Numbered from the stretch's first letter, positions 17,299 through 26,236 are shown. The stretch: 64,000 nt of DNA from Allopontixanthobacter sediminis (GCF_009828115.1 NZ_WTYL01000003.1:134501-198500); one strand, 5' to 3'. Program-made: numbers and translations. The notes: a model not told the origin generated them from the sequence alone.

Positions 17299-17362
17299 GT
17301 TATAATCTCTATCGCATTGGCCCGGCTCCTATTTTCGGGCGCAGCAGGATAGGGTAACCGTG

Positions 17363-17731
17363 ATGATCGAAGTCTGGCTCCGCGAGATGAGCCTGGGTGT
17401 GTCCCTCGCAGTCGAAGGAATCGCCGCGGTGGTCGTGGCCTATGCGGTGGCAGAAGCGGTGATCCGCCTCCTCTTTTCGGTTTCGGGACACAGCGGGAAC
17501 AGTTCCGCCGACCAGGCACATAACGTCAAGGAAGAGATCAGGTTACGTCTGGGCCGCTGGCTGGCACTGGCGTTGGAATTGCTGCTCGGAGCGGATATCC
17601 TGCGGACCGCGGTCGCGCCAAGCTGGTCGGAAATCGGTCAGTTGGCTGCGATCGCAGCAATCCGGACCGCGCTGAATTACTTCCTTCAGAAGGAAATCGA
17701 AAGCGGCCAGAAAAATACCGTTGAGCGTTAA
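17363..17731 (+). CDS. DUF1622 small membrane protein
   Basis: The 122-residue protein has three hydrophobic segments (about residues 12-36, 64-82 and 88-105) with the conserved pieces LRLGRWLALALELLLGADILRT and IRTALNYFL, which define DUF1622. The family is of unknown function and sits in the inner membrane. ATG 17363 is preceded by AGGGTAACC; the GTG immediately before it is an alternative. The gene has its own region between the tig terminator and clpP. Confidence 0.83.
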   Translation: MIEVWLREMSLGVSLAVEGIAAVVVAYAVAEAVIRLLFSVSGHSGNSSADQAHNVKEEIRLRLGRWLALALELLLGADILRTAVAPSWSEIGQLAAIAAIRTALNYFLQKEIESGQKNTVER

Positions 17732-17916
17732 CGACGTTCCTTATTCCAGTGTCCCGGATCAATCATGCAATCTCTCGGTGCAGCGCCCGCTTGTCAGCGA
17801 CCCGCCGGCCCCGTGACGGAGTGCGGATATCACGTACAGCGAGCAACCTCTGACGAATTCCCACGCTGGCGCTTGGCCTCGCGCAACCAGGTTTTCCACC
17901 GGTCAGGATTAACGCC

Positions 17917-17948
17917 CTTGAACATCGGCTGCGCAGTCGCGACATAAG
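17917..17948 (+). promoter_or_regulatory. Possible heat-shock promoter for clpP
   Basis: CTTGAA (17917) followed after 17 bases by CGACATAAG (17940) loosely fits a sigma-32 promoter, 32 bases before the clpP start. The -10 match is poor. The 248-base gap upstream of clpP holds no gene I can support. Confidence 0.25.
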
Positions 17949-17979
17949 CGGTCATCTCCCGCAAGGTTTAAGGATTCTC

Positions 17980-18684
17980 ATGATCGATCTGTTTGGCACC
18001 TCCGGCGAAACTTACGGAACGCAGGGCCAGTTCTCCCAGGACCCGGTAACCGGTGCGCTTGTGCCGATGGTGGTCGAGCAGACCAGCCGGGGCGAACGCA
18101 GCTTCGATATCTTCAGCCGCCTGCTGCGTGAACGCATCGTGTTCGTCACCGGCCAGGTGGAAGACGGCATGGCGTCATTGATTACTGCGCAGCTGCTGTT
18201 TCTCGAGAGCGAAAATCCCTCGAAGCCGATCTCGATGTATATCAACTCGCCCGGCGGCGTGGTGACGGCGGGCATGGCGATCCACGACACGATGCAATAT
18301 ATTAAGCCGCGGGTTTCCACCGTTTGCATGGGACAGGCTGCCAGTATGGGCAGCTTCCTTCTCGCAGCGGGTGAACCGGGCATGCGAGTCGCGCTGCCCA
18401 ATGCGCGGATCATGGTCCACCAGCCCTCCGGCGGCGCACGCGGGATGGCGTCTGACATCGAAATCCAGGCCCGCGAAATCCTACGGATCAAGAAGAGCAT
18501 GAACGATCTGTATGTGAAATACACCGGGCGCAGCCTGGAAGAGATCGAAAAGGCGATGGACCGCGACACCTTCCTCGAAGCTGACGAAGCGATGAAGTTC
18601 GGTATCGTGGACAAGGTTTTCGAAACCCGTCCCGAGGGTGAAGAACCCAAGGACGAGATGGGATCGGGCGGCGCACCGGAGTGA
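17980..18684 (+). CDS. clpP: ATP-dependent Clp protease proteolytic subunit
   Basis: ClpP forms the double-heptameric serine protease chamber served by ClpX or ClpA. The catalytic triad is visible as Ser122 (GQAASMGSF), His147 (MVHQPSGG) and Asp196 (DRDTFLE). The 234-residue length includes an N-terminal extension of about 25 residues and an acidic C-terminal tail ([10 protein letters not shown]). AAGGA precedes ATG 17980 by about six bases. clpX follows after 185 bases, the standard arrangement. Confidence 0.97.
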   Translation: MIDLFGTSGETYGTQGQFSQDPVTGALVPMVVEQTSRGERSFDIFSRLLRERIVFVTGQVEDGMASLITAQLLFLESENPSKPISMYINSPGGVVTAGMAIHDTMQYIKPRVSTVCMGQAASMGSFLLAAGEPGMRVALPNARIMVHQPSGGARGMASDIEIQAREILRIKKSMNDLYVKYTGRSLEEIEKAMDRDTFLEADEAMKFGIVDKVFETRPEGEEPKDEMGSGGAPE

Positions 18685-18869
18685 TCCGGCGCCCGTATTT
18701 CACGGGCTGCCCCTGGCGCGGACACGTGTAGCAATTCAGCAACCGTGCTGCTTCAGCTGTCCGTAAGATGGCGTATGTTAGCGCTAGATGTTGATTATCG
18801 GCAATCCGGCTATACAGTCGGTAGAATCCTTGCCCGTCGTTTCGGCGCGGGGATTCGGGAACACGGGAA

Positions 18870-20135
18870 ATGACCAAATTGAGCGGAACTGATTCCAAGA
18901 GTACTCTTTACTGCAGTTTCTGCGGGAAATCGCAGCATGAAGTGCGCAAGCTGATCGCGGGACCGACCGTGTTCATCTGCGACGAGTGCGTGGAGCTGTG
19001 CAACGACATCATCCGCGAAGAAACCAAGGCGGGCATTGCTGGCCGCAAGGATGGCGACGTTCCCACACCAATGGATATCTTCACCACGCTCAACGATTAT
19101 GTGATCGGGCAGGACCGCGCCAAGCGCGTGCTGTCGGTGGCCGTGCACAACCATTACAAGCGGCTGAAGCATGGCGGCAAGGCCGGCGACGTCGAACTGG
19201 CGAAATCGAACATCCTTCTGGTTGGCCCCACCGGCTGCGGAAAGACGCTGCTCGCGCAGACGCTGGCCCGGACCTTTGACGTGCCGTTTACCATGGCCGA
19301 CGCGACGACCCTGACCGAAGCTGGTTACGTGGGCGAGGATGTCGAGAACATCATCCTGAAGTTGCTCCAGTCTTCGGATTACAACGTCGACAAGGCGCAG
19401 CACGGGATCGTCTATATCGATGAAATCGACAAGATCACCCGCAAGGCCGAAAATCCCTCGATCACCCGTGACGTGTCGGGCGAAGGCGTGCAGCAAGCGT
19501 TGCTCAAGCTGATGGAAGGCACCACTGCTTCCGTCCCGCCGCAGGGTGGGCGCAAGCATCCGCAGCAGGAATTCCTGCAGGTCGATACGACCAACATCCT
19601 GTTCATCTGCGGCGGCGCGTTCTCCGGACTGGACAAGATCATTGCGGACAGGTTGCAGAAGCGCAGCATTGGTTTCGGCAACCATGTTGCCGATCCGGAC
19701 AAGCGCCGCGTCGGCGAGTTGCTGGAAAAGGCCGAGCCGGAAGACCTGCTCAAATTCGGGCTAATCCCTGAGTTCGTCGGCCGTTTGCCGGTGATCGCCA
19801 CTCTGCGCGATCTGGATGTGGGCGCACTGGTCGAGATCCTCAGCCAGCCCAAGAACGCGCTGGCGAAGCAGTACGCCAAGCTGTTCGAACTGGAAGATGT
19901 CGAACTGACCTTCACCCAGGATGCGCTCGAAACGATCGCGGAAAAGGCGATTCTGCGGAAGACTGGCGCGCGCGGGCTACGCTCGATCGTGGAAGGTCTT
20001 CTGCTCGATACCATGTTCGACCTGCCCGATATGGAAGGCGTCACCGAGATCGTGATCGACAAGGATGTGGTCGAAGGCCGCAAGGATCCCGTGCGGGTGA
20101 TGGGTGCGAAAGCGAAGAAGGAAAAGGCGGCTTAG
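18870..20135 (+). CDS. clpX: ClpX unfoldase, ATP-binding subunit of ClpXP
   Basis: ClpX is the AAA+ ring that unfolds tagged substrates into ClpP. In Alphaproteobacteria ClpXP also degrades cell-cycle regulators such as CtrA. The N-terminal zinc-binding domain has Cys15, Cys18, Cys37 and Cys40. Walker A GPTGCGKT is at residues 119-126, Walker B is VYIDEIDKI, and the ClpP-docking loop is the IGF of RSIGFGN. At 421 residues it is full-length. The next small gene begins one base after the stop. Confidence 0.98.
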   Translation: MTKLSGTDSKSTLYCSFCGKSQHEVRKLIAGPTVFICDECVELCNDIIREETKAGIAGRKDGDVPTPMDIFTTLNDYVIGQDRAKRVLSVAVHNHYKRLKHGGKAGDVELAKSNILLVGPTGCGKTLLAQTLARTFDVPFTMADATTLTEAGYVGEDVENIILKLLQSSDYNVDKAQHGIVYIDEIDKITRKAENPSITRDVSGEGVQQALLKLMEGTTASVPPQGGRKHPQQEFLQVDTTNILFICGGAFSGLDKIIADRLQKRSIGFGNHVADPDKRRVGELLEKAEPEDLLKFGLIPEFVGRLPVIATLRDLDVGALVEILSQPKNALAKQYAKLFELEDVELTFTQDALETIAEKAILRKTGARGLRSIVEGLLLDTMFDLPDMEGVTEIVIDKDVVEGRKDPVRVMGAKAKKEKAA

Positions 20136-20136
20136 T

Positions 20137-20454
20137 TTGCCGCCCTTCCTGCTTTCATCAGTAGGCCGGGTCGAATTCTTCAAGCGCGACGAGGTGACCA
20201 GCGATCTGATCTGCTGCGAAATTGCGCTTGTTGGCAAAGCTGACGCTGGCGATGTGATATTCGCGCATGAAGAGATGCCGTATTGGGACGAACTGATCCG
20301 TAAACTCGGATTCCTTGGCGGGTTCGACGTCGAATGGTTCAGCCAAGTGTCTCAGCCGCCTTTTGCGATAAACCGCTATGTCGCATTCCAGCGCCCGAAC
20401 GGAAAATCCCGTCCGGCCCAAGTGGCACCGGACGGGATCGTTGGACGCGGGTGA
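20137..20454 (+). CDS. Conserved-looking hypothetical protein coupled to clpX
   Basis: An open frame of 105 codons starts at TTG 20137, one base after the clpX stop, with AAGGAAAAGG at the right distance inside the clpX end. The translation looks protein-like: GRVEFFKRDEVTSDLICCEI, then FAHEEMPYWDELIRKLG, then VSQPPFAINRYVAFQRP. It suggests a small soluble alpha/beta protein. Codon use shows the third-position GC bias of real genes here. I do not recognise a family with a known function. The last 15 or so codons overlap a hairpin that terminates the opposite-strand fasciclin gene. No ATG or GTG start is available near the conserved-looking N-terminus. Confidence 0.6.
   Translation: MPPFLLSSVGRVEFFKRDEVTSDLICCEIALVGKADAGDVIFAHEEMPYWDELIRKLGFLGGFDVEWFSQVSQPPFAINRYVAFQRPNGKSRPAQVAPDGIVGRG
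20402..20438 (-). terminator. Terminator for the leftward fasciclin gene
   Basis: A perfect 11-bp stem (ATCCCGTCCGG at 20406 with CCGGACGGGAT at 20428) is preceded on the plus strand by AAAA, which reads as a T-run after the stem on the minus strand. It lies 64 bases past the fasciclin stop and inside the end of the rightward small gene. Confidence 0.65.
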
Positions 20455-20501
20455 GGGGATAACGCCGCATCCGAAATGGTTGGCTATAACTTAGCCAGGA
20501 C

Positions 20502-21107
20502 TTAGCCAGGCAGCGAAACCGCGTTGGTCACGTGGATCACGCCGTTGGACTGCATCACGTCCGCTTGGGTTACGGTGGCCGTGCCGCCCTTGGCATCAAC
20601 CAGCACGACATTGCCGCCCGAGAGGCGCGCCGTCAGCGTTCCGCCGTTCACCGTTTTAAGCTGCGCCATGCCGCCGCCTGCGTCGATCATGCGCATCAGA
20701 TCACGGGCCGTCACGCGGCCGGGAACAACATGATAGGTCAGCACGCCGGACAATGCTGCCTTGTTTTCCGGCTTCAGGAGCGTGTCTACGGTGCCTGCGG
20801 GCAGCTTTGCGAATGCTGCGTTGGTCGGCGCGAAGACCGTGAACGGGCCGGGGCCAGACAGGGTCTCAACCAGGCCGGCAGCCTTCACCGCGGCAACCAA
20901 GGTGGTGTGATCCGCCGAATTTACGGCGTTCTCGATGATGTTGCGGGTCGGGAACATTTCCGCACCGCCAACCATCACTGTTTGTTCGCTGCTGGCACTG
21001 GCGGACTGCATGCCCGAATCCATGCCACTGTCCATGGTGGTGCAGCCGCTGCCCATGATTGCGAAGGCGGTAAGGGGGACCGCCAGTCTTTGAAATTTGC
21101 TCGGCAT
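20502..21107 (-). CDS. Fasciclin (FAS1) domain surface protein
   Basis: The 201-residue exported protein has a hydrophobic N-terminal signal ending near a cysteine (MGSGCTTMDSG), so it may be a lipoprotein, although the lipobox is weak. A Met/Ser/Gly-rich stretch follows, then one FAS1 domain (about residues 60-200). The domain has the H1 motif GPFTVFAPTNAAFAKLP and the H2 region VLTYHVVPG. FAS1 domains mediate adhesion or matrix interactions. ATG 21107 has GGAG six bases upstream. It lies directly downstream of an RskA-like anti-sigma and an ECF sigma gene, suggesting it is a target of that sigma factor. Confidence 0.87.
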   Translation of the reverse strand: MPSKFQRLAVPLTAFAIMGSGCTTMDSGMDSGMQSASASSEQTVMVGGAEMFPTRNIIENAVNSADHTTLVAAVKAAGLVETLSGPGPFTVFAPTNAAFAKLPAGTVDTLLKPENKAALSGVLTYHVVPGRVTARDLMRMIDAGGGMAQLKTVNGGTLTARLSGGNVVLVDAKGGTATVTQADVMQSNGVIHVTNAVSLPG

Positions 21108-21190
21108 ATCTATCTCCATCGATCGCAAGCCGTTTTAGCTTGTGCGGAAGATACGCAGCGCCTCCGCCGATGGATGCAAAAAATGCGAGG

Positions 21191-21937
21191 TCAGGTTCGC
21201 GCCGCTTGCAGTTTGCCGCTGGCCACCATCGGGCCAGCATCGGTTCCGGGCACAGCCCCGCCCAGTGGTTCGCGGGTGAGGACCAGTTCCGCACCGGCTT
21301 CGATGCGCTGTGCAAGTGCCTCGTCGACGGACATCCGCCGCTCTTCCCCCGGCACGACCACGCCGAGCGATTTAGCGTCTTCACCGGGTGTCACGAGCCA
21401 CAATTCATGGTCGTGCACTCCGTCCGCCGTCAGCCCGCTGGCGGATACCAGCATTTCCTCGCGGTCCGGCAGGTACGTCACGCCCAGACGCAGCGGTGTA
21501 TCGCCAATCGGGATCGATGCCACGAGGGGGTCGGCCGTGGCAATCTGCTGCGCGGGAAGCGCGTCCGGGCCCGGATTGCGGGTCGCAGGCAGCGCAAGGA
21601 ATGCCAACACGACCGCAGCCGCTGCAGCAAAGCCGGTGGCAATTTTCCATTGACGGACTCTGCGGCGGAGCGCGAGCACTTCAATCACTGGTTCGTCGGC
21701 AAGGTCGTTCTGATCCAGCGCGGCCTGGATGCGTTCCCACACATCGCTGCCGGGCGCTGCCGGAGGGATCGCACCGAGCAGCGGCGCCAACCGATCTTCC
21801 CAATACGCGACCGACGCAGCGAAGGCGGCATCACTTGCCATCAGACCGCGTGCGTTCAGCCGGGCTTCCGCGTCAAGCAGGCCCAGCACATATTCGGCGG
21901 CGAGTACCTCGCGCTCTGGCAGTTCGGGCTCTGTCAT
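21191..21937 (-). CDS. RskA-like anti-sigma factor
   Basis: The 248-residue single-pass membrane protein has an N-terminal cytosolic anti-sigma segment (LAAEYVLGLLDAEAR, typical of the zinc-less RskA family). A transmembrane helix lies near residues 100-118 (ATGFAAAAAVVLAFLAL), and a periplasmic RskA domain has DHELWLVTPGE and SLGVV. It should hold the adjacent ECF sigma factor inactive until proteolysis. The ATG overlaps the sigma factor stop as ATGA, indicating translational coupling and matched levels of the pair. Confidence 0.88.
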   Translation of the reverse strand: MTEPELPEREVLAAEYVLGLLDAEARLNARGLMASDAAFAASVAYWEDRLAPLLGAIPPAAPGSDVWERIQAALDQNDLADEPVIEVLALRRRVRQWKIATGFAAAAAVVLAFLALPATRNPGPDALPAQQIATADPLVASIPIGDTPLRLGVTYLPDREEMLVSASGLTADGVHDHELWLVTPGEDAKSLGVVVPGEERRMSVDEALAQRIEAGAELVLTREPLGGAVPGTDAGPMVASGKLQAART

Positions 21938-22515
21938 TCTTCGAGACACCTTTTCAGCCGGGCCAGGCCGCGCCGAACCCAGCTTTTCATTGTTCCCAGT
22001 GGCACACCGCGTTTCTCGGCCAGTTCCGCATAAGTCGTTCCTTCGAAAAACGCGGTCCGGATCGCGTCCTGCTGGCGTTCTTCAAGGGTCCCGATGCAAT
22101 GATGGACCCGCGCGCTGCGTTCGGAGCTTTCCAGCACCGCGTCGGCCAGAGGCCGGCGGTCGGGGATGCCCGCAGCTTCGTCCACCGCCACCGCACCGCT
22201 TCGCACCTTGCCCTTGCGAAGGCGGTCAACCGCGCGGTTGCGCGCGAACACCGCGAGCCAGCTAATCGGGCTCCCCCTCTCGGGATCATAATTTTTCGCC
22301 CGTTGCCACAGGCTGACATACACGTCCTGCAATGCATCCTCCGCCTCGCCCCTGTCACCCAAGATACGGAGGCAGATGCCGAATAGTTTCGCGGAGGTCG
22401 CCTGGTAGATGCGTTCCAGTGCGCCGCGGTCGCCGCTGGCGAGCTGGGCCATCGCTTCGCGTAGCTGGGCGCGGGCGAGGTCGGCATTGTTCAGGGTCGG
22501 GTCTGGTTCGCTCAT
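21934..22515 (-). CDS. ECF RNA polymerase sigma factor (SigK/RpoE-like)
   Basis: The 193-residue protein has sigma region 2 (LFGICLRILGDRGEAEDALQDVY, then WLAVFARNRAVDRLR) and region 4 (AIRTAFFEGTTYAELAEKRGVPLGTMKSWVRRGLARL split by a helix-turn-helix). It would direct polymerase to a small regulon in response to an envelope or redox signal. ATG 22515 was preferred over the TTG two codons earlier, and the CDF gene stops two bases upstream. Pairing with an RskA-like anti-sigma and a fasciclin gene resembles SigK-RskA and its MPT70/MPT83 targets in mycobacteria. Confidence 0.9.
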   Translation of the reverse strand: MSEPDPTLNNADLARAQLREAMAQLASGDRGALERIYQATSAKLFGICLRILGDRGEAEDALQDVYVSLWQRAKNYDPERGSPISWLAVFARNRAVDRLRKGKVRSGAVAVDEAAGIPDRRPLADAVLESSERSARVHHCIGTLEERQQDAIRTAFFEGTTYAELAEKRGVPLGTMKSWVRRGLARLKRCLEE

Positions 22516-22517
22516 CG

Positions 22518-23450
22518 TCAACAGCTGTCGCAGTCCCGTGTGGTTTCAATCTGGATAGTCGTATGCCCGATCCGGAAATCATGCGCCAGCCGGTCCGATA
22601 CATCGCGGAGAAATCCGTCTCCGGTTGCGCCAGCGGGCATGACGAGATGTGCGGTCAGCGCCGTCTCGGTAGTGCTCATCGCCCAGATGTGGAGGTCGTG
22701 CACGGCATCAACGCCAGGGAGGCTGGAAAGAAAATTTCGGACTTCGCCCTCCTCGATACCTTCGGGCACGGCGAGCAGGCCCATCTTCACGCTGTCCCTC
22801 AGGAGCCCCCATGTGCCCCAGGCAATAACCGCCACTATAACTAGGCTGGTGACCGGATCGATCCACCATGCGCCGGTCAGCAGGATGGCGATTCCAGCCA
22901 CCACAACTCCGACAGACACCAGTGCATCGGCCGCCATGTGCAAGAACGCGCCGCGGATATTGAGATCGTCCTTGCGCCCCCGCATGAACAGCAAGGCGGT
23001 GCCGGTGTTCACGGCGATGCCGATTCCGGCCACGATCACCATGGTCATGCCGGCTACCGGTGCGGGATCGGCCAGCCGGTTGATCGTTTCGAACAGGATC
23101 GCGCCCAAGGCCACCATCAGCAGGCCCGCATTGGCCATCGCCGCGAGGATGGTCGAACTCTTGAAGCCATAGGTGAAGCGCTGCGAAGGTGCGCGCTTGG
23201 CCAGCACGCTCGCGGCCCAGGCGAGCAGCAGGCTCAGCACATCGGACAGATTATGCCCGGCGTCGGCAATAAGAGCCATCGAGCCGGACCAGAACCCGTA
23301 GGCAGCCTCAATAATGACGAAGCCGGTGTTCAGGACCACCCCGATAGCAAAGGCGTTGGTGAAATCGGCTGGCGCATGCCCGTGTCCATGGGCGTGCGAA
23401 TGCCCATGCGCGTGCGCGTGCCCGTGATTGTGAGAATGTCCGCTGCCCAT
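22518..23450 (-). CDS. Cation diffusion facilitator, ZitB/CzcD-like zinc exporter
   Basis: The 310-residue inner-membrane antiporter has a histidine-rich N-terminus (11 His within the first 25 residues) and six membrane segments. Transport-site residues are His66/Asp70 in AGHNLSD (segment 2) and His171/Asp175 in HMAADAL (segment 5), the two-His/two-Asp arrangement of zinc-selective CDFs. A cytoplasmic C-terminal domain (VHDLHIWAMS, IQIETT) completes the family. It exports Zn2+ (possibly Cd2+ or Co2+) in exchange for protons. It lies five bases after mtgA and two before the ECF sigma gene, probably one transcript. Confidence 0.92.
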   Translation of the reverse strand: MGSGHSHNHGHAHAHGHSHAHGHGHAPADFTNAFAIGVVLNTGFVIIEAAYGFWSGSMALIADAGHNLSDVLSLLLAWAASVLAKRAPSQRFTYGFKSSTILAAMANAGLLMVALGAILFETINRLADPAPVAGMTMVIVAGIGIAVNTGTALLFMRGRKDDLNIRGAFLHMAADALVSVGVVVAGIAILLTGAWWIDPVTSLVIVAVIAWGTWGLLRDSVKMGLLAVPEGIEEGEVRNFLSSLPGVDAVHDLHIWAMSTTETALTAHLVMPAGATGDGFLRDVSDRLAHDFRIGHTTIQIETTRDCDSC

Positions 23451-23455
23451 CGGGG

Positions 23456-24124
23456 TCAGTCGTACACGCAGGCGTCGAGCCCGTCACGCCGGACCACACC
23501 CATCCGGGCTGCGATAGTGTTACCGTAACGGCGGGTGAAGCCTTTCGGATTGGTTACGGATCGTTTCTGCGGCAAGGGGAGGGCCGCAGCCATACGCGCC
23601 GCTTCGGTCTTGGTCAGGCGCGCGGCGGAATGCTGGAAATAGCGCTGCGCCCCGGCTTCCGCCCCGTAAGTTCCGATGCCGGTCTCCGCGACATTAAGGT
23701 ACACTTCCATGATCCGCTGTTTGCCCCAGATCGTTTCGATCAGGAAAGTGAACCACGCTTCCAGCCCTTTGCGGAAATAGCCCCCGCCTTGCCACAGGAA
23801 GACATTCTTTGCGGTTTGCTGGCTGATCGTAGAACCCCCGCGGATGCGGCCACCTTCGGCGTTACGCTTGATGGCCTGCTCGATCGCTTCCTGGTCGAAG
23901 CCGTTGTGACTGCAAAACTTTCCGTCCTCCGCAGCGATCACCGCGGTCACCATGTTGCGATCGATGTTGCCGAGTGATTCCCAGTCCTTGGTAATCCCGT
24001 CACCGTTGAGGATCATGGTGGCGGTGACCGGCGGCGGCACGAATTTGAACAGCAGCACCAGCGCGAGACTGATGCCGATGAACCATAGAACGATTTTGAC
24101 GAGTAGTTTGGCAGCCCGGATCAT
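23456..24124 (-). CDS. mtgA: Monofunctional peptidoglycan glycosyltransferase
   Basis: MtgA polymerises lipid II into glycan strands at the outer face of the inner membrane. The 222-residue protein has one N-terminal membrane helix (about residues 8-28) and a GT51 domain. Motifs seen are VIAAEDGKFCSHNGFD (motif 1, catalytic Glu), GGSTISQQTAKN (motif 2) and KQRIMEVYLNVAETG (motif 4). No transpeptidase domain is present, which separates it from bifunctional PBPs. ATG 24124 starts MIRAAKLL. An rpoH terminator lies just upstream. Confidence 0.94.
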   Translation of the reverse strand: MIRAAKLLVKIVLWFIGISLALVLLFKFVPPPVTATMILNGDGITKDWESLGNIDRNMVTAVIAAEDGKFCSHNGFDQEAIEQAIKRNAEGGRIRGGSTISQQTAKNVFLWQGGGYFRKGLEAWFTFLIETIWGKQRIMEVYLNVAETGIGTYGAEAGAQRYFQHSAARLTKTEAARMAAALPLPQKRSVTNPKGFTRRYGNTIAARMGVVRRDGLDACVYD

Positions 24125-24161
24125 CGCGGAGTGATAACAACCTCCGGTACACTCGGCCAAA

Positions 24162-24200
24162 CAAAAACGGCCCCGATCGCTGTTTCGCGATCGGGGCCGT
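24162..24200 (-). terminator. Rho-independent terminator after rpoH
   Basis: A perfect 14-bp stem (ACGGCCCCGATCGC at 24167 with its complement ending at 24200) and a short loop are followed, on the minus strand, by TTTTTGTTT. It separates rpoH from mtgA. Confidence 0.9.
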
Positions 24201-24220
24201 CCATGATTATGCAGTGAGGA

Positions 24221-25126
24221 TTAAGCTGCGGTTGGCATCAGCCGTTCGCCTGCGATTGTTTTCATCGCCTTCTGCAGCTTTTCAAACGCGCGCACTTCGA
24301 TCTGGCGAATACGTTCGCGGCTGACGGAATACACCTGGCTGAGTTCTTCCAGCGTCTGCGGATTGTCCGTCAGGCGCCGCTCGGTCAAGATGTGTTTTTC
24401 ACGGTCGTTGAGGCTATCCATCGCTTCGCCCAGCATCTCATGCCTAACCGAAGCTTCTTCGGCTTCCGCAACCATCTCGTCCTGCAACGGACCGTCGTCG
24501 GTGAGCCAATCCTGCCACTGGCCACCACCATCTTCATCGCCGCGCATCTGGACGTTGAGGGACGCATCGCCGCCCATCATCATCCGGCGGTTCATGTTGA
24601 TGACTTCCTGCTCCGGAACGCCCAGATCGGTCGCAATCTTGGTCACGTCATCGGGGTGGAGGTCCGAATCCTCATAGGCTTCGAGCTGTTTCTTCATCCG
24701 GCGCAAGTTGAAGAACAGTTTCTTCTGTGCGGCGGTTGTGCCCATCTTGACCAGCGACCAGCTGCGCAGGATGAATTCCTGCATGCTCGCCTTGATCCAC
24801 CACATCGCATAGGTGGCGAGGCGAAAGCCGCGATCGGGTTCGAATTTCTTGACGCCCTGCATCAGCCCAACATTCCCTTCGGAAATCAGGTCACTGACGG
24901 GCAAGCCATAACCGCGGTAACCCATGGCGATTTTCGCCACGAGCCGCAGGTGCGAGGTTACCAGCTGCGCTGCCGCCTCGGGATCTTCATGTTCGGCATA
25001 ACGCTTGGCGAGCATGTATTCCTGCTCGGGCGTCAGAATGGGGAATTTCTTGATCTCGGCCAGATAGCGGTTGATGCTCTGCTCACCGCTGAGTGCCGGA
25101 ACGGTTAAACTTTTCTTGGTGCTCAC
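24221..25126 (-). CDS. rpoH: Heat-shock sigma factor RpoH (sigma-32)
   Basis: RpoH directs transcription of chaperone and protease genes on protein stress. The 301-residue protein has region 2 (DLISEGNVGLMQGVKKFEP, then FRLATYAMWWIKASMQEFIL). It also has the RpoH box QKKLFFNLRR, which sets it apart from RpoD, and region 4 ending with SRERIRQIEVRAFEKLQKAM. I chose GTG 25126 (VSTKKSLTVPALSG) because AGGGAAGAA precedes it and the length is then normal. ATG 25180 would add 18 unusual residues. A sigma-32-like promoter lies in front of clpB in this same window. Confidence 0.96.
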   Translation of the reverse strand: MSTKKSLTVPALSGEQSINRYLAEIKKFPILTPEQEYMLAKRYAEHEDPEAAAQLVTSHLRLVAKIAMGYRGYGLPVSDLISEGNVGLMQGVKKFEPDRGFRLATYAMWWIKASMQEFILRSWSLVKMGTTAAQKKLFFNLRRMKKQLEAYEDSDLHPDDVTKIATDLGVPEQEVINMNRRMMMGGDASLNVQMRGDEDGGGQWQDWLTDDGPLQDEMVAEAEEASVRHEMLGEAMDSLNDREKHILTERRLTDNPQTLEELSQVYSVSRERIRQIEVRAFEKLQKAMKTIAGERLMPTAA

Positions 25127-25239
25127 TTCTTCCCTAACCTTTCTTGCGTCGACTCGCGATGCCAGACCCCTGATGGGCATCCGTCCGTGCGGGCCACATG
25201 GTTACATATAGAGGATTTCTTCGCGTCTTGAAGCGCGTT

Positions 25240-26196
25240 TCATCGATTTAAACGAACGGTTTCGTCGATCAGTTCCCTCATATCCGCGGGCATTTCGGCG
25301 TGAAATTCGTGCTTTTCATCCGTAACCGGGTGGAGGAAGCCAAGCGAGGCGGCGTGAAGTGCCTGCCGGGCAAAGCCGAGATCGCGTAAAACCGGCCGTA
25401 ATTGCGAAGGTGTCCGTCCATAGATTGGATCCCCTAATAGCGGGTGTCCGATTGACGAAAGATGAACCCGTACCTGGTGGGTGCGGCCAGTTTCGAGGCG
25501 GCATTCAATCAGCGTTGAAAACCGCAAGGGTTTCAGGGTCTTATAATGCGTGACCGCGCGCTTTCCGCGGGACGAAACATCATCCAGCGTCATCATTTTC
25601 TTGCGGTTGTGATCCGACCGGCCAATGCGCTTTTCGATGGTCCCGGATGGCGGCGCGGGGTGTCCGGCGCAGACTGCCACATACGTCCGCTCGATCGAGT
25701 GGTCGGCGAACTGCCGGGCCAGACCTTCATGTGCCGCAGTAGTTTTTGCAGCCACCAGCAAACCAGAAGTGTCCTTATCGATCCGGTGGACGATGCCGGG
25801 GCGTGCCACCCCTCCGATACCGGACAACTGGCCGCGGCAATGGTGCAGCAGGGCATTGACCAAGGTGCCGTCATGGTTCCCGGCGGCAGGATGCACCACC
25901 AGGCCCGCGGGCTTGTTGACCACGATCAGGTGCTCGTCCTCGAACACAATATCGAGCGGGATGTCCTGCGCCTGAGCAGCGGCTTCGACCGGCGGGGGCA
26001 GGGTGATGGTGAAATGCGCCCCGGGTTGCATCTTCTTGGACGGGTTGGAGGCGGTGGTCTTGCCGACCACGATCGCGCCCTCGGCCATCAGCGCCTTGAT
26101 TCGCTCCCTCGACAGGCCTGACGCCTCGGCCAGCCCCTTGTCCAAGCGCTGGGCGGGTTCCGGCAATATCCCGGTGATCGTTTCGATGTCAGTCAC
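25240..26196 (-). CDS. rluD: 23S rRNA pseudouridine synthase, RluD family
   Basis: The 318-residue enzyme has an N-terminal S4 RNA-binding domain (residues 16-65, RLDKGLAEASGLSRERIKALM) and a RluA-type catalytic domain. The nucleophile is Asp140 in HRIDKDTSGLL. RluD modifies uridines of helix 69 (E. coli 1911, 1915 and 1917) in the 50S subunit. A second, RluC-like, synthase lies near 48 kb, so the two presumably divide the sites. It starts at ATG 26196 and faces the M67 gene. Confidence 0.92.
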   Translation of the reverse strand: MTDIETITGILPEPAQRLDKGLAEASGLSRERIKALMAEGAIVVGKTTASNPSKKMQPGAHFTITLPPPVEAAAQAQDIPLDIVFEDEHLIVVNKPAGLVVHPAAGNHDGTLVNALLHHCRGQLSGIGGVARPGIVHRIDKDTSGLLVAAKTTAAHEGLARQFADHSIERTYVAVCAGHPAPPSGTIEKRIGRSDHNRKKMMTLDDVSSRGKRAVTHYKTLKPLRFSTLIECRLETGRTHQVRVHLSSIGHPLLGDPIYGRTPSQLRPVLRDLGFARQALHAASLGFLHPVTDEKHEFHAEMPADMRELIDETVRLNR

Positions 26197-26222
26197 CCGG
26201 CCCCACTATCCGTTCCCCCGCG

Positions 26223-26236
26223 GCTTGTCGAAGGAC
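26223..26236. repeat. Partial copy of a dispersed repeat (GCTTGTCGAAGGAC)
   Basis: The 14-base core GCTTGTCGAAGGAC is identical to part of the longer copy inside the RNase P RNA gene at 28286-28308. It lies in the short gap before the M67 gene. Such TGAGCTTGTCGAAGGAC elements are, from general knowledge, common between genes in sphingomonads; I could not count copies genome-wide. Confidence 0.6.

Noticed and set aside
17765-17947. A 60-codon frame in the gap before clpP.
   Set aside because: No ribosome site, no family features, and composition typical of random GC-rich frames.
20490-20510. Tandem CTTAGCCAGG units duplicating the stop of the fasciclin gene.
   Set aside because: Real in the sequence but probably a small slippage duplication at the gene end with no visible consequence.
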